NCBI GenBank assembly: GCA_021736305.1
Contig: JAIPGD010000002.1
Location: forward strand, 1-64,000
Length of the DNA stretch: 64,000 nt
Source of the DNA: Candidatus Izemoplasma sp.
Lineage (GTDB): Bacteria > Bacillota_I > Bacilli_A > Izemoplasmatales > Hujiaoplasmataceae
Reading direction: 5' to 3'
Shown: piece by piece, positions 42,952 to 51,729 of the stretch
How positions within the stretch are numbered: the first letter of the stretch is position 1
Layout: every line of letters begins with the position of its first letter
Position numbers and translations under genes: made by a program
Notes under the pieces: generated by a model
Database searches by the model: none
What the model saw: the letters and a program-made list of their open reading frames with translations, nothing else
What the model was told of the DNA's origin: nothing

Positions 42952-43467
42952 TTAAGAGGTAATAATGTTTTCACTAATTGCACTAAACTCTTTTATATCG
43001 CCATTAATATCTTGAGCTAGGAATTCAAAATTGTATAGATTGTCTTCCTTGTATAACTCGACATAAAGAATCCACCATTCAGTATTTAATTCATTTAGAT
43101 TAGTGGTTGAGACATTATAAAAATCAATGTAATTAATATTAGAATACTGACCCTTTGAATCTATCGAAACTTTTACAGAGTTATTATTGATATCAGCAGA
43201 TATTAATTTACAGTCGTGAAGATTATATAATTCAATAAGTGATTTGGGTAGTATTAATTGCATTTCTTTTTGATGAGTATAATATTTTTTCATAATTGAA
43301 TCTAATTTATTTTTTTCTTTGATATACTTCTCTATAGAACCAAACTTTTCCAGAAACATGTTATATGCATATTCATCAATTTCCTTTAATTTCTCAATCT
43401 GATCAACTGGCAATGAGCTACCAACCATTTGCATTCGTCTATATGCTTCAATATTTAATATTCTCAT
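42952..43467 (-). CDS. Unknown soluble protein, possibly DUF4085-like
   Basis: A 171-residue soluble protein: an N-terminal helical part (AYRRMQMVGSSLP, YAYNMFLEKFGSIEKY) and a C-terminal beta-rich part beginning LYNLHDCKLISADI. The HDC element followed by alternating strands resembles DUF4085 or immunity-type proteins, but the match is weak. AGGAGG stands seven bases before ATG. It is the first of the three orphan genes next to tRNA-Leu. Confidence 0.6.
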   Translation of the reverse strand: MRILNIEAYRRMQMVGSSLPVDQIEKLKEIDEYAYNMFLEKFGSIEKYIKEKNKLDSIMKKYYTHQKEMQLILPKSLIELYNLHDCKLISADINNNSVKVSIDSKGQYSNINYIDFYNVSTTNLNELNTEWWILYVELYKEDNLYNFEFLAQDINGDIKEFSAISENIITS

Positions 43468-43850
43468 GTTATACCTCCTGATTAAAAACTTGGATAATTT
43501 ATTTAGATAAGCTTAAAATAAATCCTTACACATAAGATTATATCATTTGTTAGATATTAACAAAAGTGATAATTATATTCAGTACTTTAAAAATTCCCTT
43601 CATAAAAAATGTTTTTAAAACCATCTTAAATTAAATTGAAATTATGCCTACATTATTTACAATCCTAATCAATTGGATATTATAAGTGTTTAAAATAATT
43701 CGTATAAGTAATCTGTAAATCCGTTTTAAATCTTGTATTTCAAAATGTAATCGTGTAAAAATTCTATACAAAATCTAAAATCAAGCGAAATTGATGCGCT
43801 TTTTAGGCATGGTTAATTAGAGCATATGGAGAAACGGCCCTATATAGAGC
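43468..43850. other. Gene-free AT-rich stretch
   Basis: Nothing coding is supported. An AATGTAATCGTGTAAAAA at 43744-43761 resembles a similar sequence at 55055-55073; both may be decayed mobile-element ends. Confidence 0.4.
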
Positions 43851-43891
43851 AAAAAAAGGCTCGATACGAATTGTATCAAACCTATGCTTCT
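43851..43891 (-). terminator. Terminator after tRNA-Leu (proximal flank repeat)
   Basis: On the minus strand TTGATAC-AATTC-GTATCGA, then GCC and T7, directly follows the tRNA 3' end. This is the partner of the repeat at 40974-41015. Confidence 0.7.
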
Positions 43892-43895
43892 TATA

Positions 43896-43980
43896 TGGTG
43901 CGGCTGATGAGATTTGAACTCACACATCCATTAGATACTACCCCCTCAAGATAGCGCGTCTACCATTCCGCCACAGCCGC
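43896..43980 (-). tRNA. tRNA-Leu(GAG)
   Basis: An 85-nt type II tRNA, GCGGCTG...CAGCCGC with a long variable arm, the T-loop GTTCAAAT and an encoded CCA. The anticodon arm CTATC-TTGAGGG-GGTAG gives anticodon GAG. It lies 12 bases after the pfk stop on the same strand. Confidence 0.95.
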
Positions 43981-43983
43981 AAA

Positions 43984-44009
43984 TTGCTAAAACTATTTCA
44001 TTTTAGCAA
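43984..44009 (-). other. Hairpin between pfk and tRNA-Leu
   Basis: TTGCTAAAA/TTTTAGCAA with an eight-base loop overlaps the pfk stop. No T-run follows, so it may mark an RNA processing point in a shared transcript. Confidence 0.45.
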
Positions 44010-45210
44010 ATAATTGAATTCCTTTTTTAAATTTTGGTTTATTTTGTCCGTTTATCAAAGGTTGAGCATATTTAATAAATTCATCAGTTACTCCATTACA
44101 ATCTTTATTAATCATCCTATCAGGCATTTTCTTTTCCTGATTAGCTATTGCAGATAAGCTATAACCTTCATAATTAACAGAATAAGGATTATTTGATTCT
44201 CTTTTAATTATAACCATAAGATTATTTTGATTATTTAACGCTAGTTCAACAGCTTTTTCTCCCACTTTGATTGCCTCATTAACGTCAGTTAAACTTTGAA
44301 AATGAGAGGCTGCTCTTTGAGATGAACTCAATTCAACTGAACGTGTGGCAATTTTTAATTCTCTAGTAATTAATTCAGCCAATTTAGCTGCAACTCCACC
44401 CAATTGAGAATGGCCAAAATCATCCATAGTATTTGAACTAGAAAAAATAAATTCTCCCAATTCATTAACAATACCTTCAGAAACAGCAATCAAACATTTT
44501 TTATTCTTACTATAAATAGTTTTAACTTCCTCTTTAAACTTTGTTAGTGAAAAAGGCTTCTCAGGTAAATAAATTAAATCTGGTCCAAAGCCATTAACAT
44601 TGGCTAAAGCTGAAGCTGCAGTTAACCAACCTGCATGTCGACCCATTATTTCAACAATTGTTACCTTACCAATAGGATAAGCCATTGTGTCATAAGCGAT
44701 TTCAGCTACAGTATTCGCAATATATTTAGCAGCACTACCATAACCTGGAGTATGGTCAGTGTAAGGTAAATCATTGTCTATTGTTTTAGGGATACCAATT
44801 ACACGAATATCATAATCCAAAGATTCCATATAGTTTGCAATTTTAGCACAAGTATCCATAGAATCATTCCCACCGTTATATAAGAAGTAACGAATATTAT
44901 ATTTTTTAAAAACTTCTAATAATCGCTTATAATCAGAATCATCATCTTCATAATCAGATAATTTATATCTAATTGATCCAAAAGCAGAGCCAGGTGTATG
45001 TTTTAATAACTCAATATTAGATTTAGATTGTTTTTTCGCATCATAAAAATCTTCATTTAGAGCTCCCTGAATCCCGTGTTTCATGATATAAATATCATTA
45101 ATTTGGTCGCTTTTTTTAGCTCTTTCAATTACCCCATATGCACTTGCGTTAATGACTGAGGTTGGACCTCCTGATTGCCCATATAATAGATTACCTTTTA
45201 ATTTTTCCAT
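43993..45210 (-). CDS. Pyrophosphate-type 6-phosphofructokinase
   Basis: A 405-residue phosphofructokinase with YGQSGGPTSVINAS, NGGNDSMDT and PKTIDNDLPYTDHTPG. The D/N and K residues in GGND and PKTIDND mark the PPi-dependent class rather than ATP-PFK (GGDG, PGTIDND). It makes fructose 1,6-bisphosphate reversibly using pyrophosphate. The start at 45210 follows AAGGAG; ten extra residues in the track are not translated. tRNA-Leu lies 12 bp downstream. Confidence 0.92.
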   Translation of the reverse strand: MEKLKGNLLYGQSGGPTSVINASAYGVIERAKKSDQINDIYIMKHGIQGALNEDFYDAKKQSKSNIELLKHTPGSAFGSIRYKLSDYEDDDSDYKRLLEVFKKYNIRYFLYNGGNDSMDTCAKIANYMESLDYDIRVIGIPKTIDNDLPYTDHTPGYGSAAKYIANTVAEIAYDTMAYPIGKVTIVEIMGRHAGWLTAASALANVNGFGPDLIYLPEKPFSLTKFKEEVKTIYSKNKKCLIAVSEGIVNELGEFIFSSSNTMDDFGHSQLGGVAAKLAELITRELKIATRSVELSSSQRAASHFQSLTDVNEAIKVGEKAVELALNNQNNLMVIIKRESNNPYSVNYEGYSLSAIANQEKKMPDRMINKDCNGVTDEFIKYAQPLINGQNKPKFKKGIQLFAKMK

Positions 45211-45256
45211 ATCAAAACTCCTTCTATAATATAATAACATACTTTTAATATTTTTA

Positions 45257-45284
45257 AAGAAAAAAGGGTGTATTTCACACCCTT
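45257..45284 (-). terminator. Terminator of the tdh-kbl operon
   Basis: AAGGGTGT/ACACCCTT with a five-base loop is followed by TTTTC on the minus strand. Confidence 0.8.
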
Positions 45285-45288
45285 AATG

Positions 45289-45576
45289 TTAAATATTCAT
45301 TACATATATTAAAATTTCCACAGTGACTATTACACCCGCGATAATATACCAACGAATATAATCCTTGTAATTCTTTTCGTCGTATAACTGATAACCCACA
45401 AAAAAACTCAGTAAGCCAAAAATTATGATTACAAAGGTTCTCGATAAAGTCGATTCATTTGAACTTGACAAACTAAATTGAACAACTAGTTCACTAGGCA
45501 AATTTAAAATTACCAATACAAAATACATTAAAGTAATAGCTATAAAAACAATTAAATATATATGATTAGCCTTCAT
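45289..45576 (-). CDS. Small three-helix membrane protein, DUF1648-like
   Basis: A 95-residue protein with three helices. After the first helix, LPSELVVQFSLSSSNESTLSR resembles the LPxxIPxHFNxxG segment of DUF1648 membrane proteins. It starts one base after the kbl stop with only a weak ribosome site, suggesting reinitiation. Function unknown. Confidence 0.55.
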   Translation of the reverse strand: MKANHIYLIVFIAITLMYFVLVILNLPSELVVQFSLSSSNESTLSRTFVIIIFGLLSFFVGYQLYDEKNYKDYIRWYIIAGVIVTVEILIYVMNI

Positions 45577-45577
45577 A

Positions 45578-46759
45578 TTAGATAATTTTTAATTCTTTTC
45601 CAACTTTTTTAATCTTCTCAACAGCAAAATCTAAGTCTTTCTTAGTATGTGCAGCTGAAATCATACATCTTAATCGACCTTTGTTTTTCGGAACAGTTGG
45701 AAAAACGATTCCCGAAACAAATACTCCTTCAGCCAATAATTTTTTTGAAAATTCCATTGTTAAGGCGTCTTTTCCAACCATAACAGGAGTAATTGGTGTT
45801 TCACTCTTTCCAATATCAAAGCCTAATTCATTTAGCTTAGCTTTAAAATAATTTGCATTATCCCAAAGCTTGTCAGTATATTCCGTTGAATTCATTAGCA
45901 ATTCTACAGATTTAATTGTAGCTCCAATTGCAGCTGGTGGTAATGCTGTAGAAAAAAGAATTGGTCTTCCACGGTGCAATAACCATTCCTTTACTACTTT
46001 TTTACTAGCAACATATCCCCCAATAACTCCGATAGCTTTTGAAAGGGTTCCAATAATAAAATCAACTTGCCCATGCAAACCAAAATGATCAACACTACCT
46101 CTACCATTTTCACCTAATACTCCACTACCATGAGCATCATCCACATAAGTTAGACAATCATATTTTTTAGCTAATTTAACAATTGCTGGAAGTTTTGCTA
46201 AATCACCATCCATTGAAAATACGCCATCAGTAATTATCAAAACATTATTATAATCATCACGTCTTTCTTCTAGTATTTTTTCTAAATCATTCATATCTGA
46301 ATGTTTATAAATTGCTTTATCCGCTCTTGCTAATTTCACTCCATCAATAATCGATGCGTGATTTAATTCATCAGATACAATTAAATCACCCTTATTAACA
46401 ATTGCTTGTATAGTCCCAATATTACAATTTAAACCGGACTGAAATACAGTTACCGCTTCTTCGCGTTTAAACTTAGCTAATAATATTTCTAATTGTTCTA
46501 AAGGCAATTGATTACCAACTATTGTTCTTACACTACCTGTGCCTGCACCATAATCATTTATGGCTTGAATTGACGCTTCCATAACTTCTTTGTTTGTCGC
46601 TAAACCTAAGTAGTTATTTGAAGATAAATTAACTACTTCCTTCCCATCTAAAGTAACACGATTATCACAAGGGCCTTCACTTATCGGTAATTCACGATAA
46701 ACACCATCTTTTTTTAACTCTTCAACCTGTTTTTCTAAATACTCCAAATTATTACTCAT
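45578..46759 (-). CDS. kbl: Glycine C-acetyltransferase (2-amino-3-ketobutyrate CoA ligase)
   Basis: A 393-residue alpha-oxoamine synthase with [22 protein letters not shown] and the PLP lysine region [12 protein letters not shown]. It cleaves 2-amino-3-oxobutyrate with CoA to glycine and acetyl-CoA. It overlaps tdh by 8 bp, and together they degrade threonine. GGAG lies nine bases before ATG. Confidence 0.94.
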   Translation of the reverse strand: MSNNLEYLEKQVEELKKDGVYRELPISEGPCDNRVTLDGKEVVNLSSNNYLGLATNKEVMEASIQAINDYGAGTGSVRTIVGNQLPLEQLEILLAKFKREEAVTVFQSGLNCNIGTIQAIVNKGDLIVSDELNHASIIDGVKLARADKAIYKHSDMNDLEKILEERRDDYNNVLIITDGVFSMDGDLAKLPAIVKLAKKYDCLTYVDDAHGSGVLGENGRGSVDHFGLHGQVDFIIGTLSKAIGVIGGYVASKKVVKEWLLHRGRPILFSTALPPAAIGATIKSVELLMNSTEYTDKLWDNANYFKAKLNELGFDIGKSETPITPVMVGKDALTMEFSKKLLAEGVFVSGIVFPTVPKNKGRLRCMISAAHTKKDLDFAVEKIKKVGKELKII

Positions 46760-47837
46760 CTATCTCATCTCCTGGAATTAAAATTATTTTACCGCAATTT
46801 TTACTTTCCATAACTTCTGCGGCTTCTATTATTTTATTTAATGGAAATTGGTGTGTTACAATTTTATCCAAATGCAATAAATCATTTGAAATTAAATATT
46901 TCACCTTGTCCCATGTTTGATAAATTCTTCTTCCAACCACACCATATATATTTATTCCTTTAAACACTATATCATTCGCTACATCAATTTCTACAGTATC
47001 ATTTGGTAAGCCTAGCATTGAAATCGCTCCGCCTTTTTTTATATATTTAAAAGCAGTTTCAATTGCGCTAATATTACCAGAAAATTCACATACTACATCT
47101 GCTCCTTTACCATCTGTATAATCCATTACTTTTTCATACACATCTTCTTCAAGAGGATTAATTATATAATCAGCATTTAATGATTTTGCTATATCTCTTC
47201 TATATTGATTTACTTCAATAGCAATTACCTTTTTTGCTCCATAAGCTCTAGCAACATCAATTCCCATCAACCCTATCGGTCCACAACCTAATATTACCAC
47301 TGTTTTTGCTTTTACAGGAAAATGTGTAACGGTATGAACTGCATTACCTAATGGTTCTTGTACAGATAAATATCGTTTATCTTTAACTTCGTTATTAACT
47401 ATACAATTTGCAGCAGGTATTTTAATGTAACTAGCAAAACAACCATCTCGATCAACACCAATAATCTCAGTATTTTCACAAATATGGCCTTCTCCTCTTA
47501 AACAAAATTCACATTCATTACAAATAATATGTGTTTCAGCACTAACAATATCACCGATTTTCAAATTTTTTACATTATTAGCTAATTTAATAATTTCGCC
47601 AGTAAATTCATGCCCTACTATTAAAGGCAAATTCAGATGAGTTTCAGCCCAATGATCATAGCGATAAATATGAGAATCTGTACCACAAAAAGAAACACTG
47701 TTAATTTTAATTAAAACCTCACTTGGTTTTAGATTAGTTGAAAGTTTTACCTTTTTATAAGTAAAACCCTTTTTAGGCTTGTTTTTTAAAACAGCCATCA
47801 TTTCTAATTCTTTAATATTTTTATCTAATGGTTTCAT
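46752..47837 (-). CDS. tdh: L-threonine 3-dehydrogenase
   Basis: A zinc-containing medium-chain dehydrogenase of ~361 residues: catalytic-zinc FCGTDSHIY and GHEF, four structural-zinc cysteines ([15 protein letters not shown]), and an NAD fold at [15 protein letters not shown]. The start at 47837 follows AAGGAG and adds a ~13-residue N-terminal extension relative to the usual MAVLKxKP start. Kbl linkage fixes the substrate as threonine. Confidence 0.92.
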   Translation of the reverse strand: MKPLDKNIKELEMMAVLKNKPKKGFTYKKVKLSTNLKPSEVLIKINSVSFCGTDSHIYRYDHWAETHLNLPLIVGHEFTGEIIKLANNVKNLKIGDIVSAETHIICNECEFCLRGEGHICENTEIIGVDRDGCFASYIKIPAANCIVNNEVKDKRYLSVQEPLGNAVHTVTHFPVKAKTVVILGCGPIGLMGIDVARAYGAKKVIAIEVNQYRRDIAKSLNADYIINPLEEDVYEKVMDYTDGKGADVVCEFSGNISAIETAFKYIKKGGAISMLGLPNDTVEIDVANDIVFKGINIYGVVGRRIYQTWDKVKYLISNDLLHLDKIVTHQFPLNKIIEAAEVMESKNCGKIILIPGDEIDE

Positions 47838-47914
47838 CAAATTCTCCTTATAAAATTATATCAATCACAAAGTTATTATAACACAATATTCTTTCGATAT
47901 TAAAGGTCTATTTC

Positions 47915-47944
47915 AAAAAAAAAGAAAAAGCTGAAAGCCTTTTC
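47915..47944 (-). terminator. Terminator after the GyrI-like gene
   Basis: GAAAAGGC/GCTTTTTC (one G-U pair) is followed by T9 on the minus strand. Confidence 0.7.
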
Positions 47945-47945
47945 C

Positions 47946-48422
47946 TTATTCTTCTAATTTAAAACAAAGATATAACATATCATTGTTATAATGACTTGTT
48001 TCATCTACTAGATAATCTTCAACATGAAAACCTAAATGTACATTTAAATTCTCATTTTCAACATAGCGATATACACGTTTAATTTCATTAGTAATATCTG
48101 CTTTTTTTATTGGAAAATGAATATATTTTCCTTTAGGTAATTTTTTTGTAACTAAATTTTCTTCAACTTCAACTAAACCATCTGTTTCAACCAAAGCATA
48201 ATAATCAACTGTTCTCGTTTCTCTAAAATCAACTCGATAAATTTCTAAACCAATATAACGAATTGGATCTCTTTTATTATTTATTTCATCTAAATATACA
48301 TTTTCTAATTCTTCCCATAAGCCAGGAATTTTCTTTTTATCAGGTGAATCAATTTTAAAACCACCGATTAGTTCAATACCAGCAAAATATCTTGTTTCAT
48401 AATCTTTAACAATATACTCCAT
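47946..48422 (-). CDS. GyrI-like/effector-binding domain protein
   Basis: A 158-residue stand-alone GyrI-like (AraC effector-binding) domain: DYETRYFAGIEL near the N-terminus, PIRYIGLEIY, a YYALVET strand and GKYIHFPI. Such domains bind hydrophobic small molecules or inhibit gyrase. No DNA-binding domain is attached. GAGGTGAT precedes ATG. Monocistronic. Confidence 0.8.
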   Translation of the reverse strand: MEYIVKDYETRYFAGIELIGGFKIDSPDKKKIPGLWEELENVYLDEINNKRDPIRYIGLEIYRVDFRETRTVDYYALVETDGLVEVEENLVTKKLPKGKYIHFPIKKADITNEIKRVYRYVENENLNVHLGFHVEDYLVDETSHYNNDMLYLCFKLEE

Positions 48423-48479
48423 TTTATCACCTCAATATAATTATAGCTTATGATCATTTTATTTTCAATATTATTAACT

Positions 48480-48995
48480 TTAATTCAACTTTAATCTGCT
48501 ATAAATTTTTTTAACAAATCTCTTCTTGTGCTTGATATATTTATTTATATTATTAGGTTCCGAAATTAATCTATCTTTTTTTATTTTCGAATATTCTTCT
48601 CTTAAATCTCTATGTTCTTTTAAATATTCTCTAAACCCAATATGTCTTTTTAACTCTTTAGAATTATTAGGACAAATGTATACATGGCGTCGCATAAAAC
48701 CATCGTCCCCTGAATAATAAAACGCCTCTCTTTGACTAATACCTAAGTCACCTTCATAAATATAGCCAATAGATCCCATTCTTTCTTTAGCAATTTGAAA
48801 AAATGAATAATCAGGAATAATAACTATTATATCAATAATAGGTTTTGCTAATAAATCTGGTATTGATGTTGACCCAACATGTTCAATTCCTGTTGCGATA
48901 TCATTTAAGACAACTTCTAAATCCCTCTTAATTTTTTTAAATTCTTTCTCCCATATTGGTGTTGATTTTTTTATTAAAACTCTTTTTTTATGCAT
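48480..48995 (-). CDS. GrpB family (UPF0157) nucleotidyltransferase-like protein
   Basis: A 171-residue GrpB protein with the pattern IWEKEFKKI, IEHVGSTSIPDLLAKPIIDI (nucleotidyltransferase-fold acidic residues) and RRHVYICPNNS. The family is related to CoaE-linked and kinase-linked domains, and its activity is uncertain. AAGGAAAG precedes ATG. Confidence 0.85.
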   Translation of the reverse strand: MHKKRVLIKKSTPIWEKEFKKIKRDLEVVLNDIATGIEHVGSTSIPDLLAKPIIDIIVIIPDYSFFQIAKERMGSIGYIYEGDLGISQREAFYYSGDDGFMRRHVYICPNNSKELKRHIGFREYLKEHRDLREEYSKIKKDRLISEPNNINKYIKHKKRFVKKIYSRLKLN

Positions 48996-49373
48996 AACTT
49001 TCCTTTCATATTTTTCATTATAACATATATAAAAAATTATGAAATTGAAGCGTTAATTTAATTTATTTTACTAATATATACAATATTATTTATGTGCTTT
49101 TATTTTTAACAGCCAAATCTTTATCAGAGACTTTTCCAAGTATTAATTGTATGACATCTCTCATAATTATAAGCAGGATAAGTGTTAAAACAAATCTTAG
49201 CACCATAAAAGCAAATCCGATGGACTCTATCTCAATTAGTAACTTTAGGGTTTAAAGTATAGCCCCTGAACAGTTAAATCCATAAATATAAATTCTGGAG
49301 ATATAATTAAGGCTATTTAAAAAAATATACCAAAAGTTTATATTTATTCTTTTTTTTAAAATTATTAATAAAA
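48996..49373. other. Intergenic stretch with a possible membrane-protein remnant
   Basis: On the minus strand 49090-49206 reads as a 38-residue hydrophobic peptide (MVLRFVLTLILLIIMRDV then QLILGKVSDKD), open further upstream but without start or ribosome site. It looks like the tail of a lost membrane protein. Nothing else is recognisable. Confidence 0.35.
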
Positions 49374-49400
49374 AAATGAGAGTAAAGTTCACGCTCATTT
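49374..49400 (-). terminator. Terminator of the LRR lipoprotein gene
   Basis: AAATGAG/CTCATTT flank an inner partly paired segment, followed by T7 on the minus strand. Confidence 0.65.
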
Positions 49401-49441
49401 GTTTTTTCTATTGATATCTTAACTTATAGTTTAATAAATAA

Positions 49442-50218
49442 TTACACAGGTTTTAATTCTTCTGGAAAACCAATAAAATCCCATTTATCATTAAATCTCA
49501 TCTCATCACCAATGATTGTAATATTTGTTAAGTCGTTCTCTGCAAAAGCAGCTTCATTTATAGTTATTACCGCTTCTGGAATAATGATACTATTTAGCTG
49601 GTTATTAAAAAATGCAGAATGCCCAATAGTTGTCACACTTTCTTGTATAGAAATATTGGTTAAATTGTTACTATAAAATGCAGCTTCATCTATAACTATC
49701 ACACCATCTGGAATAGTAAAACTTGTCAAACTATTGCCCGCAAACGAAAATTCTCCTATGGTTTTTATACTATCTGGAATGGTTACGCTCGTTAAATCAT
49801 TAAAATAAAATGCTCCAACCCCTATGGTAGTTACTGGGTAATTTTCTATCCACATAGGAATCTGAATATCTTTTTTATAACCATAATAATTTGTAATAAT
49901 TACTTCATTATTCAATATTGCGTAATCTATTCCAGTATAATTTATCCAATTTGCATAAAGAGTTAAGTTCTCATCTGGCATTTTATTAAAATTGAGTGGT
50001 TCTTCTAAATTTTCATCTAAATACCATCTTTCGAGTATATAACCATCTTTATCAGGAACTGGTAAATTTGTTAATTTCTCTTCATGTTCAAAAGATATAT
50101 CATTTAATTCAGATCCCCCCATAGAATTAAACGACATAACATATTCTTTTCCATAAACACAACTTCCCATTAAAAAAGTCATAATAACTAAAATTACTAT
50201 AAATGCTTTCTTTTTCAC
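49442..50218 (-). CDS. BspA-type leucine-rich repeat lipoprotein
   Basis: A 258-residue surface protein. The signal ends in the lipobox LMGSC. Residues ~25-85 form an InlB_B/Listeria-Bacteroides repeat (YVMSFNSMGGSELN to LTLYANW). From ~115 there are about five 23-residue LRR_5 repeats with IPxxVxxIxxxAFxxNxLT. The start is GTG at 50218 after AAGGAG; the track's earlier residues are upstream of the ribosome site. BspA-like proteins mediate adhesion in other bacteria. It is unlinked to other genes. Confidence 0.85.
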   Translation of the reverse strand: MKKKAFIVILVIMTFLMGSCVYGKEYVMSFNSMGGSELNDISFEHEEKLTNLPVPDKDGYILERWYLDENLEEPLNFNKMPDENLTLYANWINYTGIDYAILNNEVIITNYYGYKKDIQIPMWIENYPVTTIGVGAFYFNDLTSVTIPDSIKTIGEFSFAGNSLTSFTIPDGVIVIDEAAFYSNNLTNISIQESVTTIGHSAFFNNQLNSIIIPEAVITINEAAFAENDLTNITIIGDEMRFNDKWDFIGFPEELKPV

Positions 50219-50464
50219 AATTTCTCCTTTTTTGTATGTTAACAGTATAATCATATATATCTATGATTTCAATAGTATAATAGAAAAAATTCTAACTTAA
50301 TAGGTTTTTCATATATAAAATTCAATAAGCAAGTGTAATTGAATTCAATATAACATTATAAAAAACTTTAAAATACTTTGTTTTTAAGAAAACTGTATTT
50401 ATAGTTATATATGAAAATGCAATAATATAAATTATTAATATTTTGGCTTTATCTTCTGTTATTT
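50219..50464. other. Divergent intergenic region, no gene
   Basis: It separates the lipoprotein gene from pfpI. Apart from the promoter of pfpI at its right end, nothing is recognisable. Confidence 0.5.
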
Positions 50465-50493
50465 TTGCAAAGATGCATATTATGCATTATAAT
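50465..50493 (+). promoter_or_regulatory. pfpI promoter with 7-1-7 palindrome in its spacer
   Basis: TTGCAA, a 17-base spacer and TATAAT form the promoter. The spacer contains ATGCATATTATGCAT (50473-50487), a perfect 7-1-7 inverted repeat with the geometry of a Fur/PerR-family box. Confidence 0.6.
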
Positions 50494-50539
50494 ATAAGTG
50501 TACAAAAAGAATAAAATTTTTTAAAAGGAGGAAATTATA

Positions 50540-51046
50540 ATGAAAAAAATTGCATTACTCATTGAAAATCAATACGAAGAAAAAGAAGTTTTATATCCAT
50601 ATTACAGAATGCAAGAAGAAGGATTTCAAGTTGATCTGGTAGGAACTTTAGCAAAAACTATATACACCAGTAAAAATGGAGTTCCATTAAAAAGTGATGT
50701 CGCAACTCTAGATATCTTTGAAGAAGACTATGATGCTGTCATCATTCCTGGTGGTTTTTCTCCTGATTATATGAGAAGAAACCAAGCAACTGTACACTTT
50801 ATCAAATCAATGAATGAAGTTAAAAAACCTATCGCAGCTATTTGTCATGGCCCATGGTTAATGATTACAAGTTGTAATTTAAAAGGTAGAAAACTTACAG
50901 GATTCCATACTTTACAGAAAGATATTGAAAACGCAGGCGCTAAATACATCAATGAAGATGTTGTTATAGATAATAACTTTATAACTTCAAGATCGCCTAA
51001 GGATTTACCTGTTTTTGCAAGAACATTGATTGATGTATTAAAATAA
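50540..51046 (+). CDS. PfpI/DJ-1 family protein (YhbO-like deglycase or protease)
   Basis: A 168-residue DJ-1/PfpI protein with the acidic residue in ALLIENQYEEKE, VIIPGGFSPDYMRR and the nucleophile elbow AICHGPWLM (Cys ~101, His next). Relatives act on glyoxal-modified molecules or as stress peptidases. AAAGGAGG lies eight bases before ATG. It has its own promoter with an embedded operator-like palindrome and its own terminator. Confidence 0.9.
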   Translation: MKKIALLIENQYEEKEVLYPYYRMQEEGFQVDLVGTLAKTIYTSKNGVPLKSDVATLDIFEEDYDAVIIPGGFSPDYMRRNQATVHFIKSMNEVKKPIAAICHGPWLMITSCNLKGRKLTGFHTLQKDIENAGAKYINEDVVIDNNFITSRSPKDLPVFARTLIDVLK

Positions 51047-51058
51047 CATTATAATTTA

Positions 51059-51098
51059 AAAGCCACATCAGGCAGATAATGCTGATGTGGCTTTTTCA
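51059..51098 (+). terminator. Terminator of pfpI
   Basis: AAAGCCACATCAG/CTGATGTGGCTTT with a ten-base loop is followed by TTTTC. Confidence 0.9.
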
Positions 51099-51384
51099 TA
51101 TTTCTAAATGATAATATCAAAGACAATAATTTAAATACTATTTTATTAGAGAATTTATATTTATTCTTTTTTTAACAAGAATAAACTTAATATATAAACG
51201 CTTTCTTAATTAGAGAGTGTGATTAGGATAAGATATCTTCAAATTTTGGGATCCATTTATATTTATAATGAATTCAGCAATCCTTTAAAAAGTCACGTAA
51301 TGTTATATAAGAGACTATTTTTAATAGATGCATATAAGAATGAAGACAAAAATAAATATTGTCATTAATTTAAATAATCCAGAT
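51099..51384. other. Intergenic stretch, nothing recognised
   Basis: AT-rich sequence between the pfpI terminator and the 3' end of the PadR gene. The plus-strand ORF beginning at 51328 is mainly antisense to padR and has no ribosome site. Confidence 0.5.
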
Positions 51385-51729
51385 TTATCCATTTTCAATA
51401 AAATGTTTTATTATTTGTGCAGCATCTTCCCATTCTTTAATGTTATTTTTAAGATGTTTTTTGCCTTTTTCTGTAATGGAATAATATTTTCTTGGAGGGG
51501 CGGATGTCTCACTTTTCCAATACGATTCAATATAACCATCTTTCTGCATTCGTTTAAAGGTAGTATACAAAGTTGCTTCGTTAAGAAAAAAACGTCTATC
51601 ACTTTCATCTTCCAGTGTTTTATTTATTCTATAACCATATGAATCTCCTCGCAACAAAATACTTAGAAGAATTGTATCCGTATGGCCTCTTAGTAAATCG
51701 CCAAATAAGGTGTTATTTCTCTGAGCCAT
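51385..51729 (-). CDS. PadR family transcriptional regulator
   Basis: A 114-residue PadR winged-helix protein: LLRGHTDTILLSILLRGDSYGYRI, LNEATLYTTFKRMQKDGYIES, and PPRKYYSITEKGKKHL. The start at 51729 follows AAGGTG and lies 17 bp inside the end of the upstream membrane protein gene, so the two are coupled. PadR proteins usually repress the operon they sit in, and here that would be the HAAS-type membrane protein. Confidence 0.9.
   Translation of the reverse strand: MAQRNNTLFGDLLRGHTDTILLSILLRGDSYGYRINKTLEDESDRRFFLNEATLYTTFKRMQKDGYIESYWKSETSAPPRKYYSITEKGKKHLKNNIKEWEDAAQIIKHFIENG

Noticed and set aside
51328-51642. 104-residue plus-strand ORF
   Set aside because: It is largely antisense to padR, whose motifs are clear.
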